64,000 nucleotides of DNA from Thinopyrum elongatum (taxonomy: Eukaryota > Streptophyta > Magnoliopsida > Poales > Poaceae), in contig CM022300.1 of assembly GCA_011799875.1 (NCBI GenBank), positions 109,257,201 through 109,321,200 on the forward strand. The letters run 5' to 3'. This document shows positions 1-10,828 of the stretch, piece by piece. How positions within the stretch are numbered: position 1 is the first letter of the stretch; the number at the start of each line of letters is the position of its first letter. Under the pieces are notes generated by a model that ran no database searches, was not told where the DNA came from, and saw nothing but the letters and a program-made list of their open reading frames with translations. The translations under genes were made by a program, and so were the position numbers.

Positions 1-1
1 G

Positions 2-1548
2 GGCAAGTTCCGTTCCAATGGCAAGGACCGAGCCAAGCTTGACGAGTGGTTCCGATCCCCTGCCATAGATCAGCTTGAGGAGCTCAGTTTTAATGATGGG
101 CATATGCGCTCGCTGCCAATGTCCGCGCTCCGCTTTGCGCCCACGCTGCGCCTTGCCAAGTTCATGAACTGCCATTTCCCCCCCTTAATGACGCGCCCGC
201 TCTTTTTCTACCACGACTGAAGCACCTTGAGCTCGTCGCCGTCTGCATCCCAAAGGATGACATGGAGCGCCTGCTCCGTGGCTGTACTGCACTCGAGTTC
301 CTTCGTCTTCAGGCGATGAATTGGTCGAGTACCTTCCACATCACCTCCAGGACTCTTCGGACTATTTATGTGTGTTGCTGGTGCTGCAACGAGAGATCAC
401 AAAAGGTGGACCACAATATGGTCATTGAGGACACACCTTCACTTGAGAGATTACTTGTAGTTGATCAACAAGGTCCAACAAGAATCAATGTCATTTCTGC
501 GCCAAAATTGACAGCGGTGGGCTACTCGTCTGTCAAATACTACTACTTTCAGATACAACAATCACCTTATACCTCTCCTTCTTGATCTCAACATTATTTC
601 TAGTTTTGAAGATGTATGTTCGTCTGTCATCCAGCAAAGCTTCACCCAAATTCTGGGCACAGTGAAGGTTTTGGCACTAGAATCTGTCGGCCCCAACCTG
701 GACCAAGTTGTCAGTTGCCTGAGATGCTTTCCGTGCCTAAAGAAGCTGTATATCGAGGTGATGTTCCTTTCCTGTTAAATGTTAACCATAAGGGAGTTCA
801 ATTTTTTGCACCTTTTCCCAAGTTTACAATGACAATGTACTACGATTTCTGAAGGAATTTTGGAGGATTTTAGGACATACACCCCCGACCCCATATTGGT
901 TGCTTGATTCATATGGTTACAATCCATAAGCATTTCTCTTTTGGATTCATCTGTACTAGTTTTCTTAGGGAATTTTTCATCCAATCCAACCTCTTCTGAA
1001 GAAGGCTACATTTTTCTAGATTGTAATCAAATGCCCATGTTAATCATGTCAGATCGAAGATGGCACGTTGGTGCATTTTACAAATCCTGCAAACTAAATA
1101 GGCATGTAGTAGTGTTCAAAACTGCATGTAGGCACTAACACATTCTCTTCTTTTGCAGATAATAATAGGCCCGGAGGTGGATAATGTTTATAACGACAAT
1201 CACATCGAATGCCTGGATCTGCATCTCTCAAATATTACTTTGAACTCCTACCGAGGGACCTTACCGGAGATTACACTCGCCAGGTTCTTTCTTGCCAGAG
1301 CAAGGGTGCTGAGGGTACTGAGGTTGAACACACATTTAATTAGGAAAGATGAATGGTATGTTGATCAGAGCCGGCAGGTACTGCAGAATGGAAGAGGCTC
1401 CAAAAAAGCTAAACTTCGTATTGGAAGAGCATATGACAGAGTAATTGGAAGTCATTGTGTCAAACCCATACATGACTTGTCAGCGGCTGATCCCTTTGCA
1501 GAAATGACGAGGTTTGCAATGTTTGAATTTGGGCATTGTAATCTTTGA
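2..1548 (+). pseudogene. F-box/FBD (LRR-type) gene, 3' part, frameshifted
   Basis: This is the LRR and FBD part of a plant F-box/FBD protein, a family of presumed SCF substrate adaptors. The reading starts at the window edge in frame 2 with an LRR-like segment (SPAIDQLEELSFND). It changes frame at the C7 run near 180-187, where one more C would restore CHFPPLNDAPALFLPRLK. It continues in frame 1 from about 190 to 585 (CTALEFLRLQ, INVISAPKLTAVGY). It changes frame again between 540 and 580 to ILGTVKVLALESVGPNLD. An intron fits 758-1158 (gtgatg to ttttgcag, phase 0). The last exon (1159-1548) carries the FBD signature IECLDLHLSNITL and DLSAADPF. Two frameshifts make this a pseudogene unless they are assembly errors. 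The F-box itself, if present, lies left of the window. Confidence 0.8.
758..1158 (+). other. intron of the FBD gene remnant
   Basis: A GT-AG intron of 401 bp between KKLYIE and IIIGPEVDN. The donor is gag|gtgatg and the acceptor is a pyrimidine-rich tract ending tttgcag. The reading frame is kept across it (phase 0), as in other FBD genes where the intron sits just before the FBD exon. Confidence 0.65.
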
Positions 1549-1587
1549 ATTTGAACCTTGCAATATTTATGGTATTTGTTATATAAC

Positions 1588-1900
1588 GTAATTGGATGTT
1601 TAATTTGATATTGCAATCATGTCATGTTACAAGTATATATATATGTTGTTCTTCTGTACATAGAGCATAGATGTTCTGCAGACAGAGCATATCACATCGC
1701 ACATGGACCGCACTAGGTAACCCATCAGCGATGAATTCATCAATCGCAAACGGTCATATACCAGCAAGCGTTTGCCCACAACACACACGGCTTATTCCAT
1801 CACAAACAGCTCGGATGGATCAATTGTATGCCACGTATCGCACACGCAATTCTAATCTGGTTCGTGCTTGATGTCTTCGACATCGCTCGCACAGTTCATC
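1588..1900. repeat. CACTA-like subterminal sequence, copy 1
   Basis: The segment from about 1588 (attggatgtttaatttg) through the tatatatatgttgtt run is nearly the same as 3205-3285. The following 200 bp has the same character as 3290-3780: repeated short motifs such as cacgtatcgcacac, cacaaacag and gtatgccacgtat. I read it as transposon subterminal DNA downstream of the FBD remnant. No terminus is visible at this copy. Confidence 0.45.
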
Positions 1901-2331
1901 TTATTTGCCACGTATCACTGTGTCGGCCTCTGCTCGCGTCCCTCGACAAGCTCTGCTCACGTCCATCGGCGTGCTCGGCTTGTGGACAGCTGTTCCTTGC
2001 GTGTTCAACTGCTATATGCATATATATGGTTGCTCGCCGTTGAGGTGACTGCGGAGCGCTCTGCTTGCGTCCCTCCGCGCGCACTCTGCCAGCGGTTGGG
2101 CCTGCGCACAATCACGTCGGGGGCCCCATATGCATGCGGTTGCGCCGCGCGTGTTGCCACGCGATGCAGTTACGTGCGACACGATGGAGTTACGCGCTGC
2201 AAATTAGAACTGCCATCAGGGCGTGCCGATATTCCAGGCTGCCTGGCTTCCCCTTTAATTCCCGCGGCCATTATAACCTTAGTCTCTTCAACCTTCCGAT
2301 CGCGCCCCACAACACAACAAGCACACCCACG

Positions 2332-3042
2332 ATGACACATAGAGAGGGGATGTCTAGCGGCGCTCCAATGGAGTTCGGCGAGCATAAAGTGGAGACCCAC
2401 GAGAGGGAGACGGATCTCTCGGTGGTGTACACCATCGACCCGGCCGTGGTGGACGACTACATCAACACCGTTGAGCAGTTGCTTGCTCGAGACAAGTACA
2501 AGGTGGTCGGCATCGACCTCCAGTACACCGCCGGTCGTCCCAACATAGATCAGAAGGTTGCCGTCGCCTAGTTGTGCGTGCGCCATCATGTCCTCATCTA
2601 CCACTACTGCATGGCCACAGAGCCTTGCGACCGTTTCACCAGGTTTGTCAACAGCACCGACTACAAGTTCGCTACGGTGGAAACCACCGACGATGTAAAA
2701 GCGCTCAGGGTTACGGGCTTGGCCTGCGAGAACCTTGTCAAAATCCGTGAGCACTACAGGGTCTGGGGCAGCACGAAGAAGGACTCCCTGGTTGAACTCG
2801 CCTCGTCTATCATCGACCCATACTACGAAAAGATGAAGTAGGATGCCAATAGAACACGTCCCGTATCCTGGCACGGGGCCTGAATGCGGCAACTGGATGA
2901 ACCTCACCTCAGGTTCACGGCGAAGAGCGTGTACACATGCTACGAGATGCACAGGCGGATCGTTGACATGAGGAAGTGCCTCGTTACCCAAATCGACGAG
3001 GCCGGATCGAGCCACAAGCAAAGCAAGCGTCACAAGAAGTAG
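2332..3042 (+). pseudogene. Werner-exonuclease-like (DEDD fold) gene, three premature stops
   Basis: A single-exon reading frame of 237 codons (ATG at 2332, final TAG 3040-3042). It resembles the small plant 3'-5' exonuclease-like family related to the WRN exonuclease domain: DKYKVVGIDLQYT is the first RNase H-like strand, followed by an LCVRHHVLIYHY strand and an FATVETTDDVKAL segment. The frame is broken by TAG at 2569, TAG at 2839 and TGA at 2881 but is otherwise continuous, ending in a Lys-rich tail (KQSKRHKK). In active DEDD enzymes the first motif is D-x-E. Here it reads DLQ, so a catalytic acidic residue is missing as well. The stops fit CAG-to-TAG and TGG-to-TGA changes. Confidence is good for the family and high that it is dead. 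Confidence 0.72.
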
Positions 3043-3090
3043 ATGATGATCAGCTGATCGTTTATCCTAGTTAATCATTCATGTAATATA

Positions 3091-3217
3091 TAGTTTACTT
3101 TGGTGTGTGGAAATGTCATGTGTGTAGTAGCCACCTATGTAATTATGCAGGTAATAGTTTACTTTGGTGTGTGCAAATGTCATGTGTGTAGTAGCTACCT
3201 ATGTAATTGGATGTTTA
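3091..3217. repeat. 64-bp tandem repeat, two copies
   Basis: The unit starting tagtttactttggtgtgtg is present at 3091 and again at 3155, with only a few mismatches over the first 55 bp. It lies in the 3' flank of the exonuclease pseudogene. Confidence 0.8.
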
Positions 3218-3289
3218 ATTTGGTTATGCAACCATGTCCTTATAAGTGTGTGTATATATATATATGTTGTTGTTCTGTATGCAATCCCA

Positions 3290-3801
3290 ACGCATAACAC
3301 ACACGTCTTATTAGAAGCAATCGTCTGTGTTATTATCGGTATTCACACACATTTCTGATTACAGACCTGTTTGCCGCGTATCACACACATCTTGTTAAAT
3401 TGAACCGTTTCTGTTCTCTTGGCTCAACGAAAATAGTTCATCCACGTGAACCGTATGCCGTATATCGCCCACACCTTGATCTGGCTGACCGTTTCTTTTG
3501 TGTTGCCTAATCACAAACAGTTCATCCAAGTGAACCGTATGCTGTATATCACACACACCTTCATCTGGCTGCCCGTTTCTGTTCTTTTGCCTCATCGCAA
3601 ATAGTTCATTGAACTGAACCATATGCCCCTCATTGCACACGCAACTAAATTCTGAACCGTGTTTGATGCATCCATCATTGCAAATGTTTTGCATCTTTTT
3701 TGACGGTTTTTTACATCACTGTTTGCGATTATTGCATCGCACACAGTTTCGTCGAAGGGTCTCTGTTCATAGTGTCGCGTTAGCAGCATCCTGTAGTAGT
3801 G
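3290..3801. mobile_element. CACTA transposon right end with subterminal repeats
   Basis: The + strand ends in a CACTA-type inverted terminus: read on the minus strand from 3801 it begins CACTACTACAGGATGCTG. Inside it is an 84-bp tandem array with units starting gaacc at 3448, 3532 and 3616, each with a (g)tatatcacacac-like core. Arrays of this kind are typical CACTA subterminal transposase-binding regions. The bases right of the terminus (ATT) would be the 3-bp target duplication. I could not find a matching left terminus in the window, so the element's extent is unknown; the two upstream gene remnants may lie inside it. Confidence 0.6.
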
Positions 3802-5039
3802 ATTTCCTTTGACTGGAAGCAGAGATAAGCGACTGACAGGAAAGGAAGGATGCAGTCGAGGCAATGAAGCACCCAAAGTTTTTGTGTAGTTCCACCAAAA
3901 TCGAGTATCCCTGTTGGCACATATATTGAGAGAGTGAGATTACTGTAATAGTGGGACTAGTTGATGAAACATACACTAACAAACATAAGCACCCTCATTA
4001 TCTTAATGGGTAAAGTTAGCAACATAGTAGTCTTCCTTAAAGAGAGGTATTAGTTTATTTAATCAGTGCCAATTAGCTCAACACTCAAAGAATTGCCATG
4101 TATCATAGGTTGCAAAAATTTAACGTGCAAAGATAAAGGAGTTTCTCATGACAGTAGCAACACAGTAGCACGATACAAATAGAGATGACATCAAACTAAT
4201 ATGGATGAAGGCCTTAGGCCGGTACCAACCTGAGCAAGAAGCTTATTCAAGTAGTCCCAGAAGGGATGATAAAGCACTCACTGGAATCATTCAATAGTAT
4301 ATATTTTTGTGCACTTAAAATGTATGGTTGACATCACTCTTGTTTACTAGTGGTGAGATTATATCGAAAGATTATCAAGAACTTCCAGCATAGTTAAAGC
4401 ACTGGCTGGGATACAGTTCATTGTATTCTCTTGTGCAGTTCCACTAAAATGCACGATTGGCACAACATGATCCCTATTTGCACAAGTAGGAACAAGGTGA
4501 AACCTTCATTAGCTTAGTGAGAAAGGATAGAAAGACATTAGCATATTACTTTAACACTAGCATCAAATTCATGATGGACAATACGCAAAACATTGCCTCA
4601 TTGAACGAGTGGTAATAAATTGACATGCAAAACAATAGCATTATTATGTCATGACACTACCAAGATTCCCTCCCTTCTCCACCACATGGTTCACCTCCAC
4701 AGACACACATACACACATACATGATTCAGCATAGGGTGCTACTAAAGATTTGTTTAACTCCGACAGGAAAATTAGGCAGCAATTAATTAGTGCTACTTAA
4801 GTACCCCTAATTAATTAAGTGACCTTGTAGGAGAGACAGCAGAAGTGGAAGGGCTCCTAAAGGATTGTCTCACATGTAAGGGAGACGTTGCCGGAGCCCT
4901 TGAATGGCCTCGATTGAGGCCTCGGCTTCAGCAAGATCACCTTGGCACTGTTGATCGTGTATAGCTGGGTCACATATGCATCCAGAATCCAGTTAATTAG
5001 TATGATGTGTCATCAAGCCAAGTACTACTCTGCTGCATT
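3802..5039. other. intergenic, diverged repeats, no gene seen
   Basis: No credible coding region. A phrase like ttttgtgcagttccaccaaa recurs in degenerate form near 3884, 4309, 4431, 5664 and 5732, with some shared following text (cccTgTTtGCACA; catgacagtagcaa), suggesting old tandem duplication at about 540-bp spacing. Confidence 0.4.
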
Positions 5040-5284
5040 TCTCTATCCACTCTTATAAAAAATAGAGTTGGTGATGATGGTGTGCCTGCCATCCTGCAAT
5101 ATAGATCGTCCGATTTATATCTGACGGATAGGAAGGAAACTCTGGCAATTTTGCAAAAAGATACCCACACCCCTCTCCACATTTGCAAATAAGACCTTCC
5201 CTCGTTCATCCTTTTCTCTCACAAGATAAACTACTCATACAAATGCATCTTGATGTTACGTGCAACGCACGGGCATCTTGCTAG
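5040..5284 (+). mobile_element. short non-autonomous Helitron-like element
   Basis: The left end TCTCTATCCACTC and right end CGCACGGGCATCTTGCTAG followed by T match grass Helitron termini (5' TC, 3' CTAG, insertion before T). The 3' end is preceded by the small palindrome GTGCaaCGCAC, as expected for the Helitron terminal hairpin. A second, inverted copy lies at 16979-17240 and supports the boundaries. The base left of this copy is T rather than the usual A, so the exact 5' boundary is less sure. It has no coding capacity. Confidence 0.6.
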
Positions 5285-6740
5285 TCTTCCAAGTAAATTA
5301 AGACTAGTAGCAACACAGCAATACAATACCACTAGCAAGATGTCAGGATAACATAGGACAGTACAATCGTGTGATCTTCTTCATTTCCTCCTTCTTCTTC
5401 TTCGTCGTCTTCCTCTTCATGCTCTATTTCTGTTTCTCCTCACCAGTTGGAGAAACCAAGTGCATGATTGGCCTTCTATTTCAGATTTGGTTTTGTCAGT
5501 GAGGGAGTACAAGTGTACTAGTAAACAATAGCATTATTTTCTCATGACAGTCGCAAAATAGAGGTGAACACATGCATTAAATATCATTCTTACCTAAAGG
5601 AAGGTTATGGTGCCAATATGGAGGATGAAGATTGGAACACATATCTCCCTTCGTGCAGTTCCACCGAAATGAAACAACGGCTCCATTCTGACATTCTAGT
5701 TAAACAGCACAAAAGTCACTTCTTTTAAGAAGTGTTTTGTGCAGTGCACCAAAAGGTCGCAATAGCAACGAGGTGAAATGGATATCCCTGTTTGCACAAA
5801 AAGTTATAGAGGAAACAGTCAGAGTCTCAAACAATTACTGGCAAAAACAATTGGTTAAACTTGTCATGGCTTATAACAGTGGCATGGCTTCATTTTACCA
5901 GGGGCATTAGATTAAGAACTGCTAAATATTTGCTATAAGGGCATTGGACAGTGGGTGCACCAGCAGTCCAGCACCATGTACCTAAACCGGGGCATAAAGT
6001 GGTGATTCAGAGTTTGTTGGCCCGAGAAACAAACATCCAAGAAACATATCTGGGTTGGTCCCATTTTTGTTCACTCTAGCCACCTATTCCTATGTGTGGA
6101 TAGCAAATCTAGTCCTGCTCATACCACTGTGTACAACGTTTTCCCTATATTTCCCTTTTCGACCAAGAGACCGATTGGATGACCAGTCTGTACTACTTTC
6201 ACCCTCTTTCTTTCCTGTTTGTATGAAGTCTGATGTACATACTAAATTTCCCCCCTTTATTTCTTGTTTGAACCAAGTACAAGATTCGACTCCATGAAGT
6301 AGCTTTACCTCTAACAATAGAAAAAAAATTAGGTGACGTTGGGCCATCCGATTGAGCCTAGCTATGAGGGGGGCTGAGAGGTAGAAAATGATGCACATGC
6401 AACAATGTAGCGAGCTGGGGAAGTAGAGCTAGGCCGGTTTCGAAGGAAGATATACCTGAAGGTCATCAAGGTGTGGTTAGGTGGGCGGCAGGAGGCCGGA
6501 TCCGCCCACACTAGGGCAGCGACGAAGGGATCAAAGGACCTCCCGCGCTGGCGCTTGGCCAGAGATAACAGTGCGGCCGGCAATGGGTCTCCTCCCTCGC
6601 TATCGACGACGACCTAAATGCTGCCCCTCCTCCCCTTCACCGGCGGAGGGGGATACGTCCGGATCTGTAACCAGCGGTGAGGATAGAAAGACAGTGTTAC
6701 CACCGCTATCTTGTTTAGATCTGGAGAGGATGAGAGTGTG
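5285..6740. other. intergenic; possible minus-strand transcript 5' region
   Basis: No convincing protein. Between 6360 and 6750 the sequence is GC-rich and reads on the minus strand like a plant 5' exon (aaccctagc leader, gaccttcag|gtatat donor-like site near 6450), but no family is recognisable. Confidence 0.3.
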
Positions 6741-6782
6741 TGAATAGAGCAACCCTAGCAAGCAAGCGCGGAGGCTCCTGCC

Positions 6783-6792
6783 TATATATATA
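6783..6792 (-). promoter_or_regulatory. TATA-like element, minus strand
   Basis: TATATATATA lies about 30-40 bp upstream (minus strand) of a leader-like segment with an aaccctagc motif. It is weak evidence for a promoter driving a transcript toward 5300. Confidence 0.25.
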
Positions 6793-6921
6793 CCTATAGT
6801 GGGGTAGTTTTCTTTTTTCACTCCATCAAAACAATCATTTAAAATTGTGTACTTGCCAGGTCGCCTTTTTGAGTTGTTGATTGTTTTTTGAGATAGCTAC
6901 CCGCTTATTCCAAGTGGTGTA

Positions 6922-7167
6922 CAGGGGTGGATTAACGAGCTGCTCGGCTCGGTTCGTTCGAAGCTCGTTAAAAGAAAATTCATGTAAGATGAGACATGTG
7001 TTGTGTTGTTACTAACAAACTTAGCGTGAAACTTGTTAGCTGGTTCATTAAGCTCCTTAGCAAATTGATGATTGGCTTTGTTCATTAAGAAGCGACCCAT
7101 GAGGATAACAATCCGAACTATCGAGGGATCATTGCTCGCGAGCTACGAGCTTTTGTTCCAGCCCTAA
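6922..7167. mobile_element. hAT-like MITE
   Basis: Imperfect terminal inverted repeats: the left end reads caGGGGTGGATTAACGAGC, and the right end read on the minus strand gives taGGGCTGGAACAAAAGC followed by TCGTAGCTCG. The flanks tggtgtac and cggtgtgc agree at 6 of 8 positions, consistent with a decayed 8-bp hAT target duplication. It has no coding capacity. The superfamily call rests on TIR and TSD form only. Confidence 0.5.
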
Positions 7168-7359
7168 CGGTGTGCCAGGTTGCACTTTGTATCGTTCAAG
7201 TCTGGTACTAGACCCTCCATTAAGTGAACAACCACCGCCTCGTAAAAATTGTGAAAAAGCCCACGGCTAAAATTATCGGAAACATGGGCTGCACCAACAT
7301 GCATTATTATTTATATTTTCTATGTGGGAGTATCCTCAAAACAAAATGTGAGAGTACAA

Positions 7360-7577
7360 TCTTTATTGGGCCCCTTTGTAATTTGTGCTAAATTTTGACC
7401 AAAGATTTAACTGACAAAATGTTAGTGCATGTTAACAAAAATTATATCCTTGGATTCATATTTGAACATAGTTTTCAATGATGTAATTTTTTGTGACATG
7501 CATGAACATTTGGTTAGTTAAATTTATAGTCAAAATTTGGCACAGATTATCATAGGGACCAATAAACTAGGACGGAG
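7360..7577. mobile_element. Stowaway-like foldback MITE
   Basis: The two halves are long inverted repeats: left tttattgggcccctttg and onward matches the minus-strand reading of the right end, tttattggtccctatgat, and both continue into aaattttgac. The right end finishes GGACGGAG, the Stowaway-type CTCCGTCC terminus. The matching left terminus and TA duplication are not preserved. Confidence 0.55.
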
Positions 7578-7829
7578 CTCCTCGTCTGTTGTCCAAACTA
7601 CTATATGACTAGCCGTTCTATTACATGCGGGACATCAAGCATCCGTGCCCATGTGCCATCCACCAAATCACAGCGAGGTGCTACAGTCGAGACTCACCAG
7701 TCACCCTGGTGTGGCCGTCATGACCTGTCATATCACAAAACCCACACCTTTACCAGCAGTGGTAAAGTGGCCTCGAAGTTGGACTGGACGAAGCAACCAT
7801 CATTTCACTGGAATGCTCGTTGAAGCCCT

Positions 7830-8900
7830 TTCTCCCCTATATTGAAGAAAACCTCACTCCAGGCTACTCACTTCTGCCATTTTTCTTCTGTACCGACGAA
7901 GGAAAGGTGAGCGAATCAGTGATGCTACTATATTTTCATTCCAAGAATCTTCTTTTTGCAAAGCACCGACCGATTCTCACTGCCTATTCTTTTCCCGTTT
8001 TCATTGCGATTATGGTTTCCTTTCGATTGCTTTTTGTTTGTCAGTTTATTGATGGATCCTGGAGCACTAGGTAAAGAGTTGCCGGCGGACAACCCACTCG
8101 AGACAGAGATCTCCAGGAAGCGAGCACCAACCAACGAGTTGGCCATGTTGGCGGGCCAACCCATGGAGATGAAGAACTCCAAGAAACAAGCTCTGGCCAA
8201 AGAGTTGATGACGTTGGTGGACGAACTCCTCAAAGAAAGCTGGAGGAACAGCAAGGGCCCCACCGTGCCTACCCCAGTAACTCTAATGGCCACCTATGAG
8301 AGGCTCAAGGCCAAGTTTGAGGAGATAGTCGTCATTGAGAAGCAGTATTTCCCTGGCAAGGCGATGGCCCCCATCGAGGAGATGGCCCCCGGAGCGATGG
8401 GATCCCCCGGTGAGCTGCACAAGGTAAAAAAATGGCTTACCATAGTTGTGGTTTTTGATTATTTGCAATGTGCTTGCTAATATTTTAGGTTGTGCAGGTG
8501 CCGCTGGACGTCCTTGATGATTCCGATGTCGCAGTCCGTCCCGTGGACATCGCCCCAGAGATCGTTTTCGATGTCGCGGTCCGTCCTGTGGACATCGCCC
8601 CGGAGATCGATTCCCATGCCGCTGTCCGTCCTGTGGACATCGCCCCAGAGATCGATTCTGATGTCGTGGTCCGTCCTGTGGACATCGCCCCAGAGATTGA
8701 TTCCCATGCCGCTGTCCGTGCTGTGGTCATTGCCCGAGAGATCGATGACAATAAATAGTTGGTCGCGCTAATCCTTCAAGGTAGTTTGCATTGTGTTTAA
8801 TTACCAGAACGGTGCGTGTTATCAAACCATCTTAGGGCTAGTGCACTGTCTTGTATGGGCGGTACTTGCTACTTTTGTTTGATAGTGAATCATGCGAACC
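7830..8900 (+). CDS. unknown protein with five 15-aa repeats (3-exon model)
   Basis: I do not recognise the family. The model is a non-coding first exon ending at 7906, an intron 7907-8044 (gaaag|gtgagc to gtttgtcag), an ATG at 8052, coding exon 8052-8423, intron 8424-8497 (aag|gtaaaa to ggttgtgcag, phase 0) and coding exon 8498-8758, giving 210 residues. The first half is helical and charged (KKQALAKELMTLVDELLKES, FEEIVVIEKQYFPG). The second half is five tandem 15-residue units of the form DVAVRPVDIAPEIDS (8519-8752), the last diverged. There is no signal peptide or membrane segment. It is uninterrupted, with intact splice sites, unlike most genes here, so it may be functional. The antisense strand of the repeat is also open, a by-product of the 45-bp periodicity. 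Confidence 0.55.
8519..8752 (+). repeat. 45-bp coding minisatellite, five copies
   Basis: Five in-frame 45-bp units with core gtccgtcctgtggacatcgc. The unit length is a multiple of three, so copy number can change without frameshift. Confidence 0.85.
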
Positions 8901-9480
8901 CTCTCCAAGTTATGGAAACAGATGTATCCTCACCAGCTTTTGATGTAATATATGGCATGCATAGATGTAAGTTTGAACTGTTTATCATATCAGCAGGGCT
9001 TGTTTGATGATTCTTGGTGTTAGTAGGCTAGCTACTGTGCGAGCTATAGTACTTGCAAACACTCATCGAAGAGAAATGTTGGGGCTGATGAGCTCGTGGT
9101 ATGCTTATAGGTCTGATCCGTCGTCGATCGGCCAATACCCCAAGCTCCTAAAATTGTAGGCTTAGCGGTCGATCAGACAATAGTCCACAATTATACATTA
9201 ATTCACATGAAAATCAAAGAGTTGGTTCACAGATACATTCACATTAATAGCCAGAAAAATTGGCACGTACTTGTAACATGAGTGAATGTGTAATTTTTTT
9301 GTTGGAAGCGTGAATGTGTAGTGACGTCGTACTTTCGGAGTGGCTACAGAGAGTGTGTACGTGTGCTAGAGGGGTTGTGGGATGGAGAGAGATATATAGA
9401 GAGAGAAAGACCCTCCATTTCTTTCTACTCCTAGTCGTTAGATTGACAAAGGATATTTTTTGAGAACACAAAATCATAGC
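8901..9480. other. intergenic
   Basis: No gene seen. It contains a small inverted repeat (gtctgatcc near 9110 and ggtcgatcagac near 9170) and a GA-rich stretch near 9370-9410. Confidence 0.4.
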
Positions 9481-9504
9481 AGTACAGAGACGTACAAATC
9501 CTAG

Positions 9505-9895
9505 GCGGGCTAGTTTGGCCTAGTGGGTTTCAGTGATATGACGTGTTGCAGTGCCGTCTAGTCTTCGCGTGTGGTAGCAATAATGCAGGTACAGTAAGTT
9601 TTCTTGAAGAAGCGGATTCAACAAAGTCATGATGGTTCCTTCGTCTGACCAACTTATAGTGGGAAAGGTTGGGCCTGCGCTACGACCGGGGTGACTCTCT
9701 CCTACAGTACTGTCTGGTGCACTACATTATAATTTTGTGCATGGCAAGTGGACCAGGATGGTCGACGTCCCACATGTCGGCGAATGAAAGTATTCTTTCC
9801 GATATCGAGGACGAGCAAGGAGTATTCATTGTTTATTTTTGATGATAGCTATTGTCTCCATTGTTACAACGGAGGAGTGTGAAACATGGCAGCCC
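9505..9895. repeat. dispersed local repeat, copy A
   Basis: 9507-9560 (ggcgggctagtttggcctag) recurs at 10629-10685. 9588-9890 (ttttcttgaagaagcgg, caagtggaccaggatggtcg, tattctttccgatatcgagg) recurs in order at 13388-13720. The family is unknown and there is no coding potential. Confidence 0.7.
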
Positions 9896-10627
9896 ACTGA
9901 AGTTGGCATGTGCACAACTCCCTCCTTCCTCATGTACCATAGTGTTGACTATAAGGTTGGCTATAAGGTTACAACTTTTTCTCACTTTCTCTCTATCTAT
10001 TTCCTCTCAAATGTTTTTACCTTCTTTTTTTAGGCACAATTATTTTTTTATACCTAGGAGCACGTGTAGAGACGGGCTCTTGCAGAGCCCACTCCTTCAC
10101 TTTTTCAATGCCTCTCTCCGCCACATAAGCGGGCTTATAACCCAGTATTGTACTTGCTATGAATGTGGGTAGCTGGCGCCTGGGGGGGTGGGGGAGCGTG
10201 CGCGGGAGGGGGGGAGGGGTTTTCTGGTGGGCCAGGTCGGTCAGAAGCGGGCTTGGAAGCGGTCCGGACTCCCGCATGGCCCACCTCACATTATCACCAT
10301 ATTTCTTAGAGTCCGTGCGCGGAGGGCGGGCGATCTCTTCTCCCTCCCCCGTCTCTCTCTTCTCAGCCGACGCCCACCGAGCGATTAGATTTTGGCTATC
10401 GACGATATATTCAATTGCAGTCCCACATGTCAGTCAAAATGCAAGACAATGCATGTCCCCTTTGGTGAGTGGCGTGCGAGACGAACTGTCGGGGGTGCGA
10501 CGCGAACACGACAGGCGTGCTTTAAGTGTGCCGCCTTTTCCTTTTGAACTTGCAAAGTGTAACATTTTTGTGCGATTGATCGATAGAAATCCAGAACAAA
10601 ATGACGAGGGCAGGGCTTTCCTGCGCA

Positions 10628-10775
10628 TTAGGCGGGCTAGTTTGGCCTAGTGGGTTTGAGTGATATGACGTGCTACAGTGCCGTCCACTTGCTCCATTTT
10701 TATGTAAGCAAGCATCTCCACTCTTACGTGGGAGGAGTGCGAAACATGGTGGATCTGATTTTGATCGAGGGATAA
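10628..10775. repeat. dispersed local repeat, copy B (partial)
   Basis: Shares ggcgggctagtttggcctag and the following 40 bp with 9507-9560. The phrase gatctgattttgatcg near 10750 is shared with 15102-15118. Confidence 0.6.
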
Positions 10776-10828
10776 CTGTTCCCTGCGAAATAATGGAGCA
10801 CTGTTAGCGATTATAGCATGATAGTTAG

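Noticed and set aside
3448..3699. 84-bp spaced array resembling a CRISPR-like or satellite repeat
   Set aside because: Three diverged units beside a CACTA terminus in a plant genome; explained as subterminal repeats.
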